Part shown: piece after piece, positions 45,144-55,339 of the stretch
How the letters are laid out: every line of letters begins with the position of its first letter
How positions within the stretch are numbered: the stretch's first letter is position 1
Virus record (IMG/VR): IMGVR_UViG_3300028553_001971
Location: 1-64,000 of that record
DNA from: a virus
Length of the DNA stretch: 64,000 nucleotides
Reading direction: 5' to 3' (one strand)
Notes under the pieces: generated by a model
Seen by the model: only the letters and a program-made list of their open reading frames with translations
The model's database searches: none
Told to the model about the DNA's origin: nothing
Translations under genes and position numbers: made by a program

Positions 45144-46403
45144 TTATTGGTATTTTATGTATACCGGTTGATTAACAACAAAATTTATTGGTGAACCCGA
45201 AATCAATACAAGTTGTCCCGCTTGAAGTGGTGCTGTTTCATCATGGAAGAAGTTAGAACCATCAACCGCGAAACTATTTGTATTACCACTATAAGTTGCC
45301 GTAGCACCACTTTGAGAGAATGATATTGAATAAGAACTTGTTGTTAACAAGTTGGAATAATAACTGTATCTGCTTGTACCACTAATGTCAACATAACTCC
45401 AATAAACCGCTCTATCAGAAATTCCGAATTGATTTGGTGTTGTAATACCTGTTGATGTTATGTAGTTTAAGAACACTGTTTCACCGGTAGGTGGAGTGTT
45501 AAAATTCGTATTCAAATCATACGCAAAACCAAGTAATGGTCCTCCTGATGGAGTTACCGTTGGTGTTGGTGTAGTACTCGGACTAAGACCAGGTGTTACT
45601 GACGGTGTTGGTGTGGGCGATTGAGTCGCCTCAGGAGTTATTGAAGGTGTTACCGAAGATGTTGGTGTAGGACTAACAATCAAGGAACTAGTCGGAGTAA
45701 TAGTGTTTGTTGGAGTAACTGATGGACTTACTGTTATACTCGGTGTAATTGTTTGAGTTGGTGTTAAAGAATTTGTCGGAGTTACTGTTGGTGTTACTGT
45801 AACTGTTGAAGTTGTCGTTATTGTTGGAGTTGGTGTTTGAGTTGATGTTGGTGTTTGAGTTGGAGTTTCAGTTGGGGTTGGGGTTTGAGTCGCTGTTTGT
45901 GAAGGTGTGTTAGTTGGTGTGTATGTTGGAGTAACTGTAGGAGTTGGTGTCTTACTTGTTGTTGGAGTAAGTGAGTTTGTTGGCGTTACTGTAGGTGTTA
46001 ACGAGTTCGTGGGGGTTGAAGTTTTAGTAGGTGTAACGGTTGGAGTTGAAGTTTTGGTTACAGTTGGTGTCGGTGTTTGTGTTGTAGTACTAGTTGGTGT
46101 TACAGTGTTTGTTGGTGTGAGTGATGGAGTTAAACTTATTGACGGTGTAACAGTCGGCGTTGGTGTTGGAGTTACGGTATATGCAATTGATGTGATACCT
46201 GTTATCACACAATTTTCATCATCCACAACTTTAACCATGTAACTATCACCATTGTTGTACGGTGATGGTATATCAAATATGTATGGTAAATCGCCAGTCA
46301 CAATAGTTGATATGTAAAAGCATGAGGTACCACCACTTTGACAGATATAAACATCATATGGTGACGTTCCTGTAAGAGAATTGATTGTAACTTTTATTGC
46401 CAT
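45144..46403 (-). CDS. Thr-Pro-rich virion protein (419 aa)
   Basis: The N-terminal domain ('[20 protein letters not shown]', 13-32) is paralogous to that of the 215-aa protein downstream. A long Thr-Pro-Ser linker (78-286) with '[13 protein letters not shown]' units follows, and a separate C-terminal domain (287-419) of beta-rich appearance. The linker is a strong candidate for O-glycosylation. It abuts the 1367-aa gene by one base, so the genes are co-translated. Confidence 0.72.
   Translation of the reverse strand: MAIKVTINSLTGTSPYDVYICQSGGTSCFYISTIVTGDLPYIFDIPSPYNNGDSYMVKVVDDENCVITGITSIAYTVTPTPTPTVTPSISLTPSLTPTNTVTPTSTTTQTPTPTVTKTSTPTVTPTKTSTPTNSLTPTVTPTNSLTPTTSKTPTPTVTPTYTPTNTPSQTATQTPTPTETPTQTPTSTQTPTPTITTTSTVTVTPTVTPTNSLTPTQTITPSITVSPSVTPTNTITPTSSLIVSPTPTSSVTPSITPEATQSPTPTPSVTPGLSPSTTPTPTVTPSGGPLLGFAYDLNTNFNTPPTGETVFLNYITSTGITTPNQFGISDRAVYWSYVDISGTSRYSYYSNLLTTSSYSISFSQSGATATYSGNTNSFAVDGSNFFHDETAPLQAGQLVLISGSPINFVVNQPVYIKYQ
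45546..46172 (-). repeat. Thr-Pro coding repeat (419-aa protein)
   Basis: A GT-rich minisatellite-like region, on the plus strand mostly variants of GTTGGTGTT and GTTGGAGTT, codes for about 209 residues of Thr-Pro with Ser, Val, Asn and Leu. No exact longer period was noticed. Confidence 0.9.
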
Positions 46404-46404
46404 T

Positions 46405-49400
46405 TTAACATTCGGTTATTGTTGATGGTGTAATACTTTTAACCATCAAAGGACTTGTTGATACCGTATCAGGTAATGAAGTGTAAGGACAAATATCACA
46501 AGTTGACGAGTTGTATACTTTAGAACCTGTTGTTTGACCTTGTTGGATTGTTACTGTAAGTTCAGTAGTACTGTTACCTAAACAGTCAAAAGTTTCCATT
46601 TCAAATACCACTTGTACGGTTTGTGTTGCAGCTACAGGAATTCCGTTATTTAATAATGTAACCGTTATTTTATTTTCTGTTCTTGTATATCCTCCACACT
46701 GGTCAGGTAAGTTATTATTATAATTCGCATCATCCCAAGAAATACAAGCGATTTGACTATTAGTACCTGTTGAACCAACACAAGTTTCACAATCTTGGTA
46801 AACAACTGTTTGTAGTCCCGCGAAATAATCACCACTGTAGTTTATGATGTTGGTATTACCCACAGGGTAGTAACTTTGGTATTGTCCAACATATACCCAA
46901 CAATTACCTTCTGAGTCTTTGAATGATTTAGTTGGTGTTAATGCAAATTCAACAAATGAAGTTTGAAGAACTGTTGTCTGAGAATATCCAAAACTATTCT
47001 GAGAACAAGATTGGAATACATATATCCATGCCACGTTAGTTGATGATGGTGTTGGTGTTAATGTCGGTGTAATTGAAGGTGTTGGTGTCATTGTTGGTGT
47101 TAATGTTGGTGTTGGTGTAAACGCAACTTCACAATCCACACAATTACCATACATGGCTTTAACTTCACTAACGGTTGAGTTAGAAGATAAATTCTCATCA
47201 TTTCTAACATAAGTTAAACAGAAGATATCCCCGTTAAGTACTCCTAAGAATGTTGTACCAGCAACTAAAGGTGTTCCACTAAACACAAGTGAATCATTTG
47301 TATAGAACTCAAGGTCACTTTGACAATCCTTCAATACTTTTGTGGTTACACAAGTAAATGCATCATCCACAAATCTGTATGTCACAGCCCCAGCAACATC
47401 CACAGTTCTTGTTGGACTTAAAGATAATGTTGGGGTTGGTGATGGAGTTTCAGGTAAGAATCTTTCAAAATCAAAATCAATACCCGTATTACATGTAGGT
47501 GTTGATGGTGTCGGTGTTGGCGTAACCGCAAACTTAGTAAATTCAAAATTAACTACGTCACAAGTTATTGATGGTGTTGGTGATGGATATGGAACATAGT
47601 CACAATCAAAATACGCAACAAAATCTAAAGTGTTACAATTTATCGGCGAAGGCGTTGGTGTTGGACAAATTCCTGTTGTAAAGTAGTTGGCTGAAATGTC
47701 AGGACAAGGATTATAACATGGGTGTGCTCCCTCTAATAAACAACTACCACCCAAAGTATCACTTAAACACCAAAACGAACCTGTGTAGTAAATGTAACCT
47801 GTTGTAACACTATCTCCTGTATAATAATATCTTGAGTTATATGTTCCCCCAATTTCATAGTTACCTGAGTAATCTACCAAATCAGGTAGACTGGTTCTCA
47901 AGCAAAATTCTGTAGTTGCACACACACCCACCGATGGTGTTGGTGTTGGAGTAGCATTTGGGGTTCTTGTTGGACTTGGTGTTGGATTAATTACACAAAT
48001 ACCTGTTTGAACCACAATTACCTCAGAAGGTGCAATTATAGTATCTTCACAAACACAATATGTTGTTACCTCTAAAGGTGCCAATTCAACGGTCAATTCA
48101 TTTCCATAACAATCAATGTAACTAACTTCAGCAAAGGTAGTGTCACTAGTGTTTGTTATATCATATTCCAAACAATTACAAAGAATTGTTGGGGTATCTG
48201 TTACTGAAGGTGTGATAGTTGGTGTAACCGAAACACTTGGTGTTATAGATACTGATGGTGTAACGGTTGGAGTTGTTGTTGGAGTAACTGTTGGTGTTTT
48301 TGTAACTGTTGGTGTAACAGATACTGATGGCGTAACAGAAACCGAAGGAGTTACCGACACAGAAGGTGTAACTGATGATGTAGGTGTTAGTGTCGGTGTA
48401 ACACTTGAAGTTGGCGTTGTTGTTGGAGTGTTGGTTGGGGTTATAGTTGGGGTTGGTGTCAAAGAGGGACATACGTATGGTTGTAACGTAAAACAATCAT
48501 TACAAGTTAAATAAAACGTAAGTGTATGTCCAACAGCATTATAAATTGGACCACTTGCAACATATGGTATTACTGTCGCACACCCTGTAAATGAAGGTCC
48601 TGTAATACCATAGGTATCACCCTCATTTAAAATACCCGAAACATTTTGGAATCTAAATACGTTACTTGGGTTACAACAATCTTGAAATAAATAAATGTCA
48701 TAAGGTTCCGATGGAGTAACCGTAGGAGTTACCGTTGGAGTTACTGATATACTTGGTGTAATAGAAGGCGTGTTTGTAGGAGTTACCGTTGGAGTCGTTG
48801 TTGGCGTATTTGTGGGAGTATGTGTTGGTGTTACAGACTCTGTTGGAGTTGGTGTAATTGTTGGCGTTGATGTCGGTGTATCCGATGGAGTTACCGATGC
48901 CGTAATTGATGGTGTATTAGTAGGTGTAGAAGTTGGTGTGTCTGTTGGAGTAACCGATGGTGTGACTGTTGGTGTAACAGAAGACGTTGGAGTTATTGTA
49001 TTAGTTGGAGTTATTGTATTAGTTGGAGTAATTGTATTAGTTGGAGTAACTGTTGGTGTTAAAGATTCTGTCGGAGTTACTGACGGTGTATTGGTTGGTG
49101 TTGTTGATGGCGTTAATGGTGGTGTACCTGTTGGTGTAACAGAAGACGTTGGAGTTATGGTATTAGTTGGTGTAATTGTTGGGGTAACAGTGTTGGTTGG
49201 TGTAGTACTATTTGTAGGAGTCACCGTTGGAGTTACGGATTCTGTTGGTGTCACAGTAACTGACGGTGTTAAAGAACTTGTTGGCGTAAGTGAAGGTGTA
49301 TTTGTAGGAGTATTGGTTGGTGTATTTGTAGGAGTATTTGTTGGTGTAAGTGTTGGTGAATTTGTAGGAGTATTGGTTGGTGAATTTGTAGGAGTATTTG

Positions 49401-50508
49401 TTGGTGTTAAACTATTTGTTGGTGTATTGGTAGGTGTGATGGTTGGAGTATTTGTTGGTGTAAGTGTTGGTGAATTTGTAGGAGTATTGGTTGGTGAATT
49501 TGTAGGAGTATTTGTTGGTGTTAAACTATTTGTTGGTGTATTGGTAGGTGTGATGGTTGGAGTATTTGTTGGTGTTTCAGTCGGTGTTGGTGTTAATGTT
49601 GGTGTTGGAGATGGACAAATAACACACTCAGAACAATTTGAGAAAATTTCGGTAGATTGTATTAAAACAGAACCTGTACCACCTAAAGTAACACTCTGAA
49701 CTTCCCAACAAGTGCCTAAATAAGAAATAACATTACCATTTATTGGTACCGTACATCCCGCAGCATCAATTGATGATGTATTTGTACCATCACAACAATC
49801 TATTAACGTTGCTGTCCAATCAAAACAAGGATTAACTCCTTCACACTCAACACAAGAATTATGAAAAGTCTTGTAAACACCAATAGAAGCCCCTGGTGTT
49901 CCTGAAATAATTTCAAAACAACATCCATCAACATCATATACAAGTCCAACACTTGAACTCGCATTTGGTACCGTAATGGTTAATTGTACAGTACCAGTAC
50001 AACAGTCTTCTACTAAAACATCAGTTAGAGTTTGTCCAGGAGATATTGTTGGTGTTGGAGTTTGTGTAGGAGTTTTTGTAACCGTTGGTGTTACAGTTGG
50101 CGTTTTTGTTTGAGTGGGTGTAACTGAAGGTGTTGTTGTTGGTGTTCTTGTTGGTGTTCTTGTTGGTGTTACAGTAGGTGTTTTTGTTTGAGTTGGTGTT
50201 GGTGTTGGTGAAGGAATTAAAGTAACCGCCAATGAACATGCACCAAGACCACACGCAGGGTCAGTACAATCAGTTGCGACTAACTGTAATGATGTTACTG
50301 TTCCAACAAAAGTACTATTTCCAGAACCAGGATTAACTAAAGATGGTCCGTATACAATCTCAAAACAAACACCACCGCCGCCTACAGCCCTGAAAACATC
50401 ACCAACAGAAATAATTCCCGATGGATATAACGGACTTGATACACTGTTAAGAGTAACAATATTAAAAGGGTTTTTACAACACTGTAATTGAATATATGCG
50501 GTTGCCAT
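46405..50508 (-). CDS. Giant Thr-Pro-rich virion protein with Cys-rich modules (1367 aa)
   Basis: The 1367-residue protein consists of at least six Cys-rich modules of about 60-75 residues (for example '[12 protein letters not shown]', '[12 protein letters not shown]', '[12 protein letters not shown]', '[11 protein letters not shown]'), each with a central C[FW]-x-[EIV] and a closing 'C-x-x-C', separated by Thr-Pro linkers. The longest linker is about 300 residues. The modules look disulphide- or metal-stabilised; the linkers are probably extended and possibly glycosylated. A tail-fibre or long-spike role is inferred from neighbours. It is the first gene of the virion row. Confidence 0.72.
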   Translation of the reverse strand: MATAYIQLQCCKNPFNIVTLNSVSSPLYPSGIISVGDVFRAVGGGGVCFEIVYGPSLVNPGSGNSTFVGTVTSLQLVATDCTDPACGLGACSLAVTLIPSPTPTPTQTKTPTVTPTRTPTRTPTTTPSVTPTQTKTPTVTPTVTKTPTQTPTPTISPGQTLTDVLVEDCCTGTVQLTITVPNASSSVGLVYDVDGCCFEIISGTPGASIGVYKTFHNSCVECEGVNPCFDWTATLIDCCDGTNTSSIDAAGCTVPINGNVISYLGTCWEVQSVTLGGTGSVLIQSTEIFSNCSECVICPSPTPTLTPTPTETPTNTPTITPTNTPTNSLTPTNTPTNSPTNTPTNSPTLTPTNTPTITPTNTPTNSLTPTNTPTNSPTNTPTNSPTLTPTNTPTNTPTNTPTNTPSLTPTSSLTPSVTVTPTESVTPTVTPTNSTTPTNTVTPTITPTNTITPTSSVTPTGTPPLTPSTTPTNTPSVTPTESLTPTVTPTNTITPTNTITPTNTITPTSSVTPTVTPSVTPTDTPTSTPTNTPSITASVTPSDTPTSTPTITPTPTESVTPTHTPTNTPTTTPTVTPTNTPSITPSISVTPTVTPTVTPSEPYDIYLFQDCCNPSNVFRFQNVSGILNEGDTYGITGPSFTGCATVIPYVASGPIYNAVGHTLTFYLTCNDCFTLQPYVCPSLTPTPTITPTNTPTTTPTSSVTPTLTPTSSVTPSVSVTPSVSVTPSVSVTPTVTKTPTVTPTTTPTVTPSVSITPSVSVTPTITPSVTDTPTILCNCLEYDITNTSDTTFAEVSYIDCYGNELTVELAPLEVTTYCVCEDTIIAPSEVIVVQTGICVINPTPSPTRTPNATPTPTPSVGVCATTEFCLRTSLPDLVDYSGNYEIGGTYNSRYYYTGDSVTTGYIYYTGSFWCLSDTLGGSCLLEGAHPCYNPCPDISANYFTTGICPTPTPSPINCNTLDFVAYFDCDYVPYPSPTPSITCDVVNFEFTKFAVTPTPTPSTPTCNTGIDFDFERFLPETPSPTPTLSLSPTRTVDVAGAVTYRFVDDAFTCVTTKVLKDCQSDLEFYTNDSLVFSGTPLVAGTTFLGVLNGDIFCLTYVRNDENLSSNSTVSEVKAMYGNCVDCEVAFTPTPTLTPTMTPTPSITPTLTPTPSSTNVAWIYVFQSCSQNSFGYSQTTVLQTSFVEFALTPTKSFKDSEGNCWVYVGQYQSYYPVGNTNIINYSGDYFAGLQTVVYQDCETCVGSTGTNSQIACISWDDANYNNNLPDQCGGYTRTENKITVTLLNNGIPVAATQTVQVVFEMETFDCLGNSTTELTVTIQQGQTTGSKVYNSSTCDICPYTSLPDTVSTSPLMVKSITPSTITEC
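48710..49613 (-). repeat. Long Thr-Pro coding repeat with a perfect 114-bp duplication
   Basis: GT-rich tandem coding repeats in the 1367-aa gene cover about 300 residues of Thr-Pro with Asn, Ser and Val. A 114-bp block (about 49341-49454) is repeated exactly at 49455-49568, and short flanks extend the identity. It codes a 38-residue unit and looks recent. Confidence 0.92.
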
Positions 50509-50572
50509 CTAAGAAATCTCTACCTAATAAATACCCAAATGATATTTTTCATCAAAAAAAGATATAGTTATT

Positions 50573-50797
50573 ATGAGATTAATAAAGGAATTCTTCAATA
50601 TATTTATAATTGTGAGACTTTTAAAAACAATCAAGAAAGTAATTGAGGAGGCTGAGGATAGATATCTCTCAGCATGTGAAAATAATGTTCCATTAAAAGA
50701 GTTGGACAAACTTGAGGAGAATTATAAAAAATCACTAAAGTTAATGGAGATGTTAGAAACAAAATCTCCTGAAAAAACAATCAAAAAGAAATCTTAA
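50573..50797 (+). CDS. Small coiled-coil protein (74 aa), plus strand
   Basis: The product has a hydrophobic N-terminal helix (IKEFFNIFIIVRLLKTIKK) followed by charged heptads (Glu, Lys, Leu) and a Lys-rich end. It could be membrane-associated by the first helix. The end overlaps the kinase gene by 17 bases, convergently. A minus-strand frame over 50524-50709 is a poorer candidate. The function is unknown. Confidence 0.5.
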   Translation: MRLIKEFFNIFIIVRLLKTIKKVIEEAEDRYLSACENNVPLKELDKLEENYKKSLKLMEMLETKSPEKTIKKKS

Positions 50798-51557
50798 ATT
50801 TCTCATCGGGTAAGGATACTCCTTTTTTACTTACCACATCTGAACAAACCTCGTTTGCAAAAGATATTGATTGAATTAAGTCATTTGTTTTGATATAGTA
50901 GGATACAAATGATGCAACAAAAGTATCACCAGCGCCACTAACATCTATAGTATCTTGTGGTTTTGGTGACCTATAAATACTACCCATATACATCGCTCCT
51001 TTAGAACCCAAAGTTATTATAAATTTATCGGGATGTTCGTCAACCAAATTTTTATTGTTATTATATTCTATTTCATTTTGTTTGACAAAAGAAATATTTT
51101 CAATAATATCCCAACTCAATTTCTTCTTAGTATCTAAAATAGATAAACTAGCAATTTTACTTATATCACGAATCATTTGTTCACTAACATATCCCTTATT
51201 ATAATCACTTATTATAACAACATCGGATTCCATGATAGTTTTTTTCTGTTCAGGTGAAAGAAAATTCAAACTTTCACATGGTTGTAATTCACCCTCATCA
51301 ACACGTGTAATCATTTGATTACTTTTTTTCTCAACATATCTTGTTTTTTCAATTTTATTGTGTTGATACCAATGAACAATATCACCCTCAGGTAATAGAG
51401 TTTTTAAGTTTTCAACAACATTACCCGCCATACCATTGTTGGTGGTTGTTTGAATCGGGTTCAATACCGGAACAGGTGCCTCAGGACACAATCTTTTTAT
51501 TTCACAATACACAAATCGGTCAACACAAAGTTCACCTATAACTAAAATTTTTGCCAT
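50781..51557 (-). CDS. PfkB-family sugar kinase, HldE N-terminal domain-like
   Basis: The 258-residue protein matches the kinase half of HldE/RfaE: 'RLCPEAPVPVLNP' (22-34), 'KTRYVEKKSNQMITRVD' (71-87), 'VVIISDYNKGYVS' (113-125) and the C-terminal 'DVSGAGDTFVASF' (205-217) with the catalytic Asp. HldE's kinase phosphorylates D-glycero-beta-D-manno-heptose 7-phosphate at C1. The matching nucleotidyltransferase is a separate gene (52949-53356), so the two HldE halves are unfused here. It is slightly shorter than the bacterial domain (about 310 aa). Confidence 0.83.
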   Translation of the reverse strand: MAKILVIGELCVDRFVYCEIKRLCPEAPVPVLNPIQTTTNNGMAGNVVENLKTLLPEGDIVHWYQHNKIEKTRYVEKKSNQMITRVDEGELQPCESLNFLSPEQKKTIMESDVVIISDYNKGYVSEQMIRDISKIASLSILDTKKKLSWDIIENISFVKQNEIEYNNNKNLVDEHPDKFIITLGSKGAMYMGSIYRSPKPQDTIDVSGAGDTFVASFVSYYIKTNDLIQSISFANEVCSDVVSKKGVSLPDEKFKISF

Positions 51558-52345
51558 TACATTAACAAATATTCTTGAGATTGACCTTTATTAAACCAAG
51601 GTCTACTTATTATGCCAGCCCAAGCATCCATAGTTGCTCCCATGTCAAGAGCTATCTTACCAAACTCATCTCTGAGAATTACCCCATAATCTTTTTGTAA
51701 ACCAACACCTAACAACACAACATCTTCTTTAATATTCTCAAAAGATTTTAAAAACTCATCTCTATTTCTAAAGTTAATCTCTTTAGAGTGTGTTGTAAAG
51801 TTTACAGTTGTTTGTAACTTTTCTTCAAGTTTTTTTGTTGATAATAATTCGGTATTAGGTGAGACAATGTTTACAGATACACCATCAAGTATGTCTTTTA
51901 ATTGATTAACATTCCCAAGTTGTGGACTACGTGCAATCATGTGGTCACATACTTGTATGTTTTTTAAATTAGTTCCCCACAACTCAGCTTTAAACTTTTC
52001 AATAGACCAAGTATTGTAATTGTACGCAATATTAACAATTTTTGTCTTCGGGTCCATCAACCCAATTATGTCGGATTTAACAAAAGCGTTTTTTATTATA
52101 TCACCAGCATCACCATAAAATTGATTAACTTCTTGAGGGTATTTATATCCCCAAAGTTTGCAATTTTTTTCCTCAAAACCACCACCACCTGAACGGTTTA
52201 AAATATAAATTTCACCATCACCAAATCTTGTTAATGCAAACGGTGTTTTATTTAAGATTTTATCTTTAATAATCCCAATTGTTTCCTCAATAGTTTTGTT
52301 TGGTGTAATGTAATTCAGGTTAGAAGTTGATACCATATTTTTCAA
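51557..52345 (-). CDS. GT-D-type glycosyltransferase (DUF1792-like)
   Basis: The N-terminal 'FALTRFGDGEIYIL' carries the R-F-G-D-G-E signature of the GT-D fold, whose D-G-E serves as the metal-binding DxE. The later 'LLGVGLQKDYGVIL' and 'ALDMGATMDAWAG' stretches fit the family's C-terminal part. Known relatives add a sugar to a growing polysaccharide or glycoprotein. It shares one base with the kinase gene, a close coupling. The donor and acceptor are unknown. Confidence 0.75.
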   Translation of the reverse strand: MKNMVSTSNLNYITPNKTIEETIGIIKDKILNKTPFALTRFGDGEIYILNRSGGGGFEEKNCKLWGYKYPQEVNQFYGDAGDIIKNAFVKSDIIGLMDPKTKIVNIAYNYNTWSIEKFKAELWGTNLKNIQVCDHMIARSPQLGNVNQLKDILDGVSVNIVSPNTELLSTKKLEEKLQTTVNFTTHSKEINFRNRDEFLKSFENIKEDVVLLGVGLQKDYGVILRDEFGKIALDMGATMDAWAGIISRPWFNKGQSQEYLLM

Positions 52346-52952
52346 TAATTTTTTGTCCCCGAGGCATTATTTCACCTCTACGACAAACACTAATATACCA
52401 GTGATAATCTAATAGATAAATATTATGTGGATTTTTATTCAAACGAATACTACCATTTATTTCATTTTCCCAAGGATTCTCGTTAGGTAAAACATTATCT
52501 TTTAATTTACTTTTTCTCCAAAGACCAAATTGATGGTTCTGAGTATATTCAGAATCTTGAGCAAACTTTAATAAATTATCTTTAATTTTAATGGTTTTTA
52601 TTAGATTAATATTTTCCTTAATATGTAATTGGTCCATTTTATATTCTTCAAACATTTCAAGAATATTATCCTTTAATTCAAAATCTTTAATACACCAAAA
52701 ATCCTCTTGCATATAAAATACAAGTTCAGATTCAATTTGTTCTAAAGCAATTAATAGTCTTTCACCCCACTCACCTTTACCAGTTTTAATGTGAGTAACA
52801 TCATTCACAAAATCAGGTTCTTTTTCTTCAGATAAAAAGATAATTGGTCCGTGATTTTTACAATGTAAATTAAATAAGTGATACCATGGATTCCAAAATT
52901 TGGAATATGAATCCATTGAATGTAATATTACTGGTATCTCATTAATTTTCAT
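52320..52952 (-). CDS. Glycosyltransferase-like protein (210 aa)
   Basis: The 210-residue protein opens with 'VILHSMDSYSKFWNPW' and contains 'LVFYMQEDFWC' in the place of a GT-A metal site, followed by a helical region and a C-terminal 'YLLDYHWYISV'. It is probably a small GT-A-type enzyme, but I do not recognise a named family. It overlaps the GT-D gene by 26 bases and abuts the nucleotidyltransferase gene (4-base overlap). Confidence 0.55.
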   Translation of the reverse strand: MKINEIPVILHSMDSYSKFWNPWYHLFNLHCKNHGPIIFLSEEKEPDFVNDVTHIKTGKGEWGERLLIALEQIESELVFYMQEDFWCIKDFELKDNILEMFEEYKMDQLHIKENINLIKTIKIKDNLLKFAQDSEYTQNHQFGLWRKSKLKDNVLPNENPWENEINGSIRLNKNPHNIYLLDYHWYISVCRRGEIMPRGQKIIEKYGINF

Positions 52953-53356
52953 CTATCTCTCAATATTTTTGTTGTAGAGAACTCTCCTACTTTTGGAAAA
53001 AAGATAACTTGTTTTGCGAACTGACCACCAATAACTTCTTTAGTTTCGTATTCACTACCAACAACTAAGATATCAGGATTCCATTCTTTAATTTGTCTTT
53101 CAAGTTCTTCCCTTGTTCCAAATCCAACCACACTATTAACACCTTTAATCTTAGACATAAAATATTCTCTGTCCTCAAAAGAATTGAAGGGTCTATTATG
53201 TCCCTTAAATTCTTTTATTCTTTCATCAGTGTCAATCCCTACTCTTAAAGTACCAAACTTTGACGCAAATTGAATGAGTTCAATGTGCCCTCTGTGAAGA
53301 ACATCAAAAGAACCATTAACCCAAACCTTTATTTCGGTTGACTGTCTCCCTTCCAT
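52949..53356 (-). CDS. Nucleotidyltransferase, HldE C-terminal domain-like
   Basis: The 135-residue protein matches the adenylyltransferase half of HldE: 'VNGSFDVLHRGHIELI' (13-28) holds the HxGH nucleotide motif, 'FKGHNRPFNSFEDREYFM' the middle block, 'DILVVGSEY' the next, and 'GEFSTTKILRDR' the closing S-T-T-[NK]-I signature. HldE uses ATP to activate heptose 1-phosphate to ADP-heptose. The N-terminus overlaps the cupin gene by 28 bases. Nucleotide preference cannot be read from sequence. Confidence 0.85.
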   Translation of the reverse strand: MEGRQSTEIKVWVNGSFDVLHRGHIELIQFASKFGTLRVGIDTDERIKEFKGHNRPFNSFEDREYFMSKIKGVNSVVGFGTREELERQIKEWNPDILVVGSEYETKEVIGGQFAKQVIFFPKVGEFSTTKILRDR

Positions 53357-53718
53357 ACGCGATAAGAATCAGAATCAAAATGTTGTGTTGACACTTCAAA
53401 TACGGTTCCATCGGTCAAAGCCTCCAACTGGTGTGGTTGACCTGGTAATTGTCTTACAGTATCACCAACTTTTAAATGTTGCTCAATGACTTCAGCGGTT
53501 TTGGTGTCTATCCATCTATAGATAAATTCACCTTCATCAACATACCAAGTCTCATCTTTTATTAGGTGGTAGTGCATTGAAAATTTCGCACCTTTTTTGA
53601 ACACTAATAGTTTACCACAATATAATTCGTTATTCACGAATATCACTTCATGTCCCCATCCTTTGGGAACATTACACCCTTCACATTCAATTGCGTTAAT
53701 TACCTTTGGTTTTTCCAT
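53329..53718 (-). CDS. Cupin-fold protein, phosphomannose isomerase type II-like
   Basis: The 129-residue protein has the cupin motifs 'KFSMHYHLIKDETWYVDEG' (His, His, Glu metal ligands, then Gly) and the second motif 'LPGQPHQLEAL'. It opens 'KGWGHEVIFVNNELYCGK', as in the C-terminal cupin of mannose-1-phosphate guanylyltransferase/isomerase proteins. It could be a sugar-phosphate isomerase or epimerase supplying the cluster. It lies between the nucleotidyltransferase and sulfotransferase-like genes. Confidence 0.75.
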   Translation of the reverse strand: MEKPKVINAIECEGCNVPKGWGHEVIFVNNELYCGKLLVFKKGAKFSMHYHLIKDETWYVDEGEFIYRWIDTKTAEVIEQHLKVGDTVRQLPGQPHQLEALTDGTVFEVSTQHFDSDSYRVWKGDSQPK

Positions 53719-53719
53719 T

Positions 53720-54472
53720 TTACAAATTTATTTTTTTATAACCTAAGTCACTAATTAAATGATGTAATTCATCATCAGATGAAATCAAGTCTTTCATCTT
53801 ATCACTTAAGTTTAATTCATGATATCTTTCTTCAACTTTATCCCATGTTTGAAAAGAACTTTGACTTCCTTTAATACCGTCTAACCCATAATGGTCTTTG
53901 ACACCAAAAGTTTCAAACAAAAATTTATCACGAACTTCTTTATTACTAATCCAATCTTCAAACTTTAAAAAAGATACTTGGTTGTTTGCACAAGCCCTTG
54001 CATGACTCTTCCAACGTTCAATGAATATCTCATCAACTTTAAAAAGATGTGGTTCTTGAGTGTCCCATTTTGTAAAAATGGTTCTCTCATTTGAACGAAT
54101 ACGTGATGATAAATTATTATAAAAATCTCTTAAAAAACAAACCCGACCTAAATGGTCTATATTATATTCGTTTCTTTTTTCAAGTGATAATGGTGCCTTA
54201 TAAATTCTATCTTCATTAAAGATAGTATAATCATAAGGAGCGTCTTCATAATTGACAAAAATTAAACCAATAGATTCTTTATGTTCATCTAAAAATTTAA
54301 AACTTAATGGTATATCGTGGTTTGCCTCACCTAAATGAAAAAAATTAGTTCCTGAAGCATTAATCATTTTGAATTTCCACTCTAATTGGAAACCAACTAA
54401 ATTTCTAATAATCCAATTTTTAATTGAGTGGTGTCCTGAACGGCTTAATGCCATTGTTTCGTACATTCTCAT
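53720..54472 (-). CDS. Sulfotransferase-like P-loop protein (250 aa)
   Basis: The N-terminus 'MALSRSGHHSIKNWIIRN' resembles the PAPS-binding loop of sulfotransferases ('RSGSxxL...WI'), and a later 'VCFLRDFYNNLSSRI' resembles the 3'-phosphate motif (R-D-[PF]). The rest is helical and aromatic. It might add sulphate to a glycan, but substrate and activity are uncertain; a kinase-like P-loop is an alternative. It overlaps the epimerase gene's stop by 4 bases. Confidence 0.5.
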   Translation of the reverse strand: MRMYETMALSRSGHHSIKNWIIRNLVGFQLEWKFKMINASGTNFFHLGEANHDIPLSFKFLDEHKESIGLIFVNYEDAPYDYTIFNEDRIYKAPLSLEKRNEYNIDHLGRVCFLRDFYNNLSSRIRSNERTIFTKWDTQEPHLFKVDEIFIERWKSHARACANNQVSFLKFEDWISNKEVRDKFLFETFGVKDHYGLDGIKGSQSSFQTWDKVEERYHELNLSDKMKDLISSDDELHHLISDLGYKKINL

Positions 54473-55287
54473 TTTTTCTCAAGATATTCTTTGTAATCTT
54501 TTATTCCCATTTCTAAATCCCACTTGGATTCCCAACCATTCATCCATTTTGATTTATTACTACACGTATAGAATTGATATCCATTTGGAATTACATCTTC
54601 TGATGTATAACCATATTCAATACCCATATTATTAAGGACATCTTCAAAGGTTCTTGCGGTACCACTACCTACTTCATAGTATTTACTACCCAATTCTTCA
54701 TAGTTTTCCAACGCATGAATGTTGGCTGAAACAATATCTTTGATGTAAACAAAATCTCTTTGTGGTTTTTTCGGGAACAGTGTTATTTTTTCACCTTTAG
54801 TATTCTTTATAAACATCTGATAAGCAACGGACGCCATTTTACCTTTGTCTTCTTCTCCTGGTCCATAGACATTGAAATATCTAAGAGCAATGCCTCCATT
54901 GGATATTACATATCCCTCACCAACATATTTACTCCAACCATATAAGTTTGATGGATATAAATTATTAGTTCCATAATTCGCAGCAGATGATGAGTAAATC
55001 ATTGGTTTGTTATTCTTAACACACCAATCCATTATGATTTTAGTTGATTCGTAATTACGAGTCATCATATAATCAACATTGGTTTCTAAAGTATCTGAAC
55101 ACGCTCCAACATGGAATACCGCATCATAATTCATACTTTCAAGTATTTGTAATAATTTTTCACCCCAATTTAAGTTTAAAAAATATGAATCATCAAATTG
55201 AGTGACTAAATAACCATCTCTTTCAAGTTGAAATGCTAATGATTTCCCGATGAAACCTCTTGTTCCTGTAACAATAACTTTTTTCAT
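54469..55287 (-). CDS. ADP-heptose 6-epimerase-like (HldD), SDR family
   Basis: The 272-residue protein is a strong match to HldD/RfaD: Rossmann 'GTRGFIG' (8-14), 'AVFHVGACSDTLETNVDYMM', the catalytic Y-x-x-x-K in 'YGWSKYVGE', 'LRYFNVYGPGEEDKGKMASV' and 'RDFVYIKDI'. HldD turns ADP-D-glycero-D-manno-heptose into the L-glycero form for LPS and protein glycosylation. It diverges from the SET gene and leads the minus-strand sugar operon at this end. Confidence 0.88.
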   Translation of the reverse strand: MKKVIVTGTRGFIGKSLAFQLERDGYLVTQFDDSYFLNLNWGEKLLQILESMNYDAVFHVGACSDTLETNVDYMMTRNYESTKIIMDWCVKNNKPMIYSSSAANYGTNNLYPSNLYGWSKYVGEGYVISNGGIALRYFNVYGPGEEDKGKMASVAYQMFIKNTKGEKITLFPKKPQRDFVYIKDIVSANIHALENYEELGSKYYEVGSGTARTFEDVLNNMGIEYGYTSEDVIPNGYQFYTCSNKSKWMNGWESKWDLEMGIKDYKEYLEKK

Positions 55288-55339
55288 AATCTATTTTCAA
55301 TAACATAATTATAAACTATTTTTTTAAAAAAGTAATATT

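Noticed and set aside
48710-49613. Regular repeats considered as a CRISPR array
   Set aside because: The repeats are in frame, coding and variable, with no constant direct repeat and unique spacer, and there are no cas genes.
45907-49699. Val/Gly-rich plus-strand ORFs opposite the Thr-Pro genes
   Set aside because: They are reverse complements of Thr-Pro codons (GTTGGTGTA) and lack any other support.
50524-50709. Minus-strand ORF of 61 codons upstream of the 1367-aa gene
   Set aside because: It overlaps the better plus-strand coiled-coil ORF and has a low-complexity hydrophobic composition.
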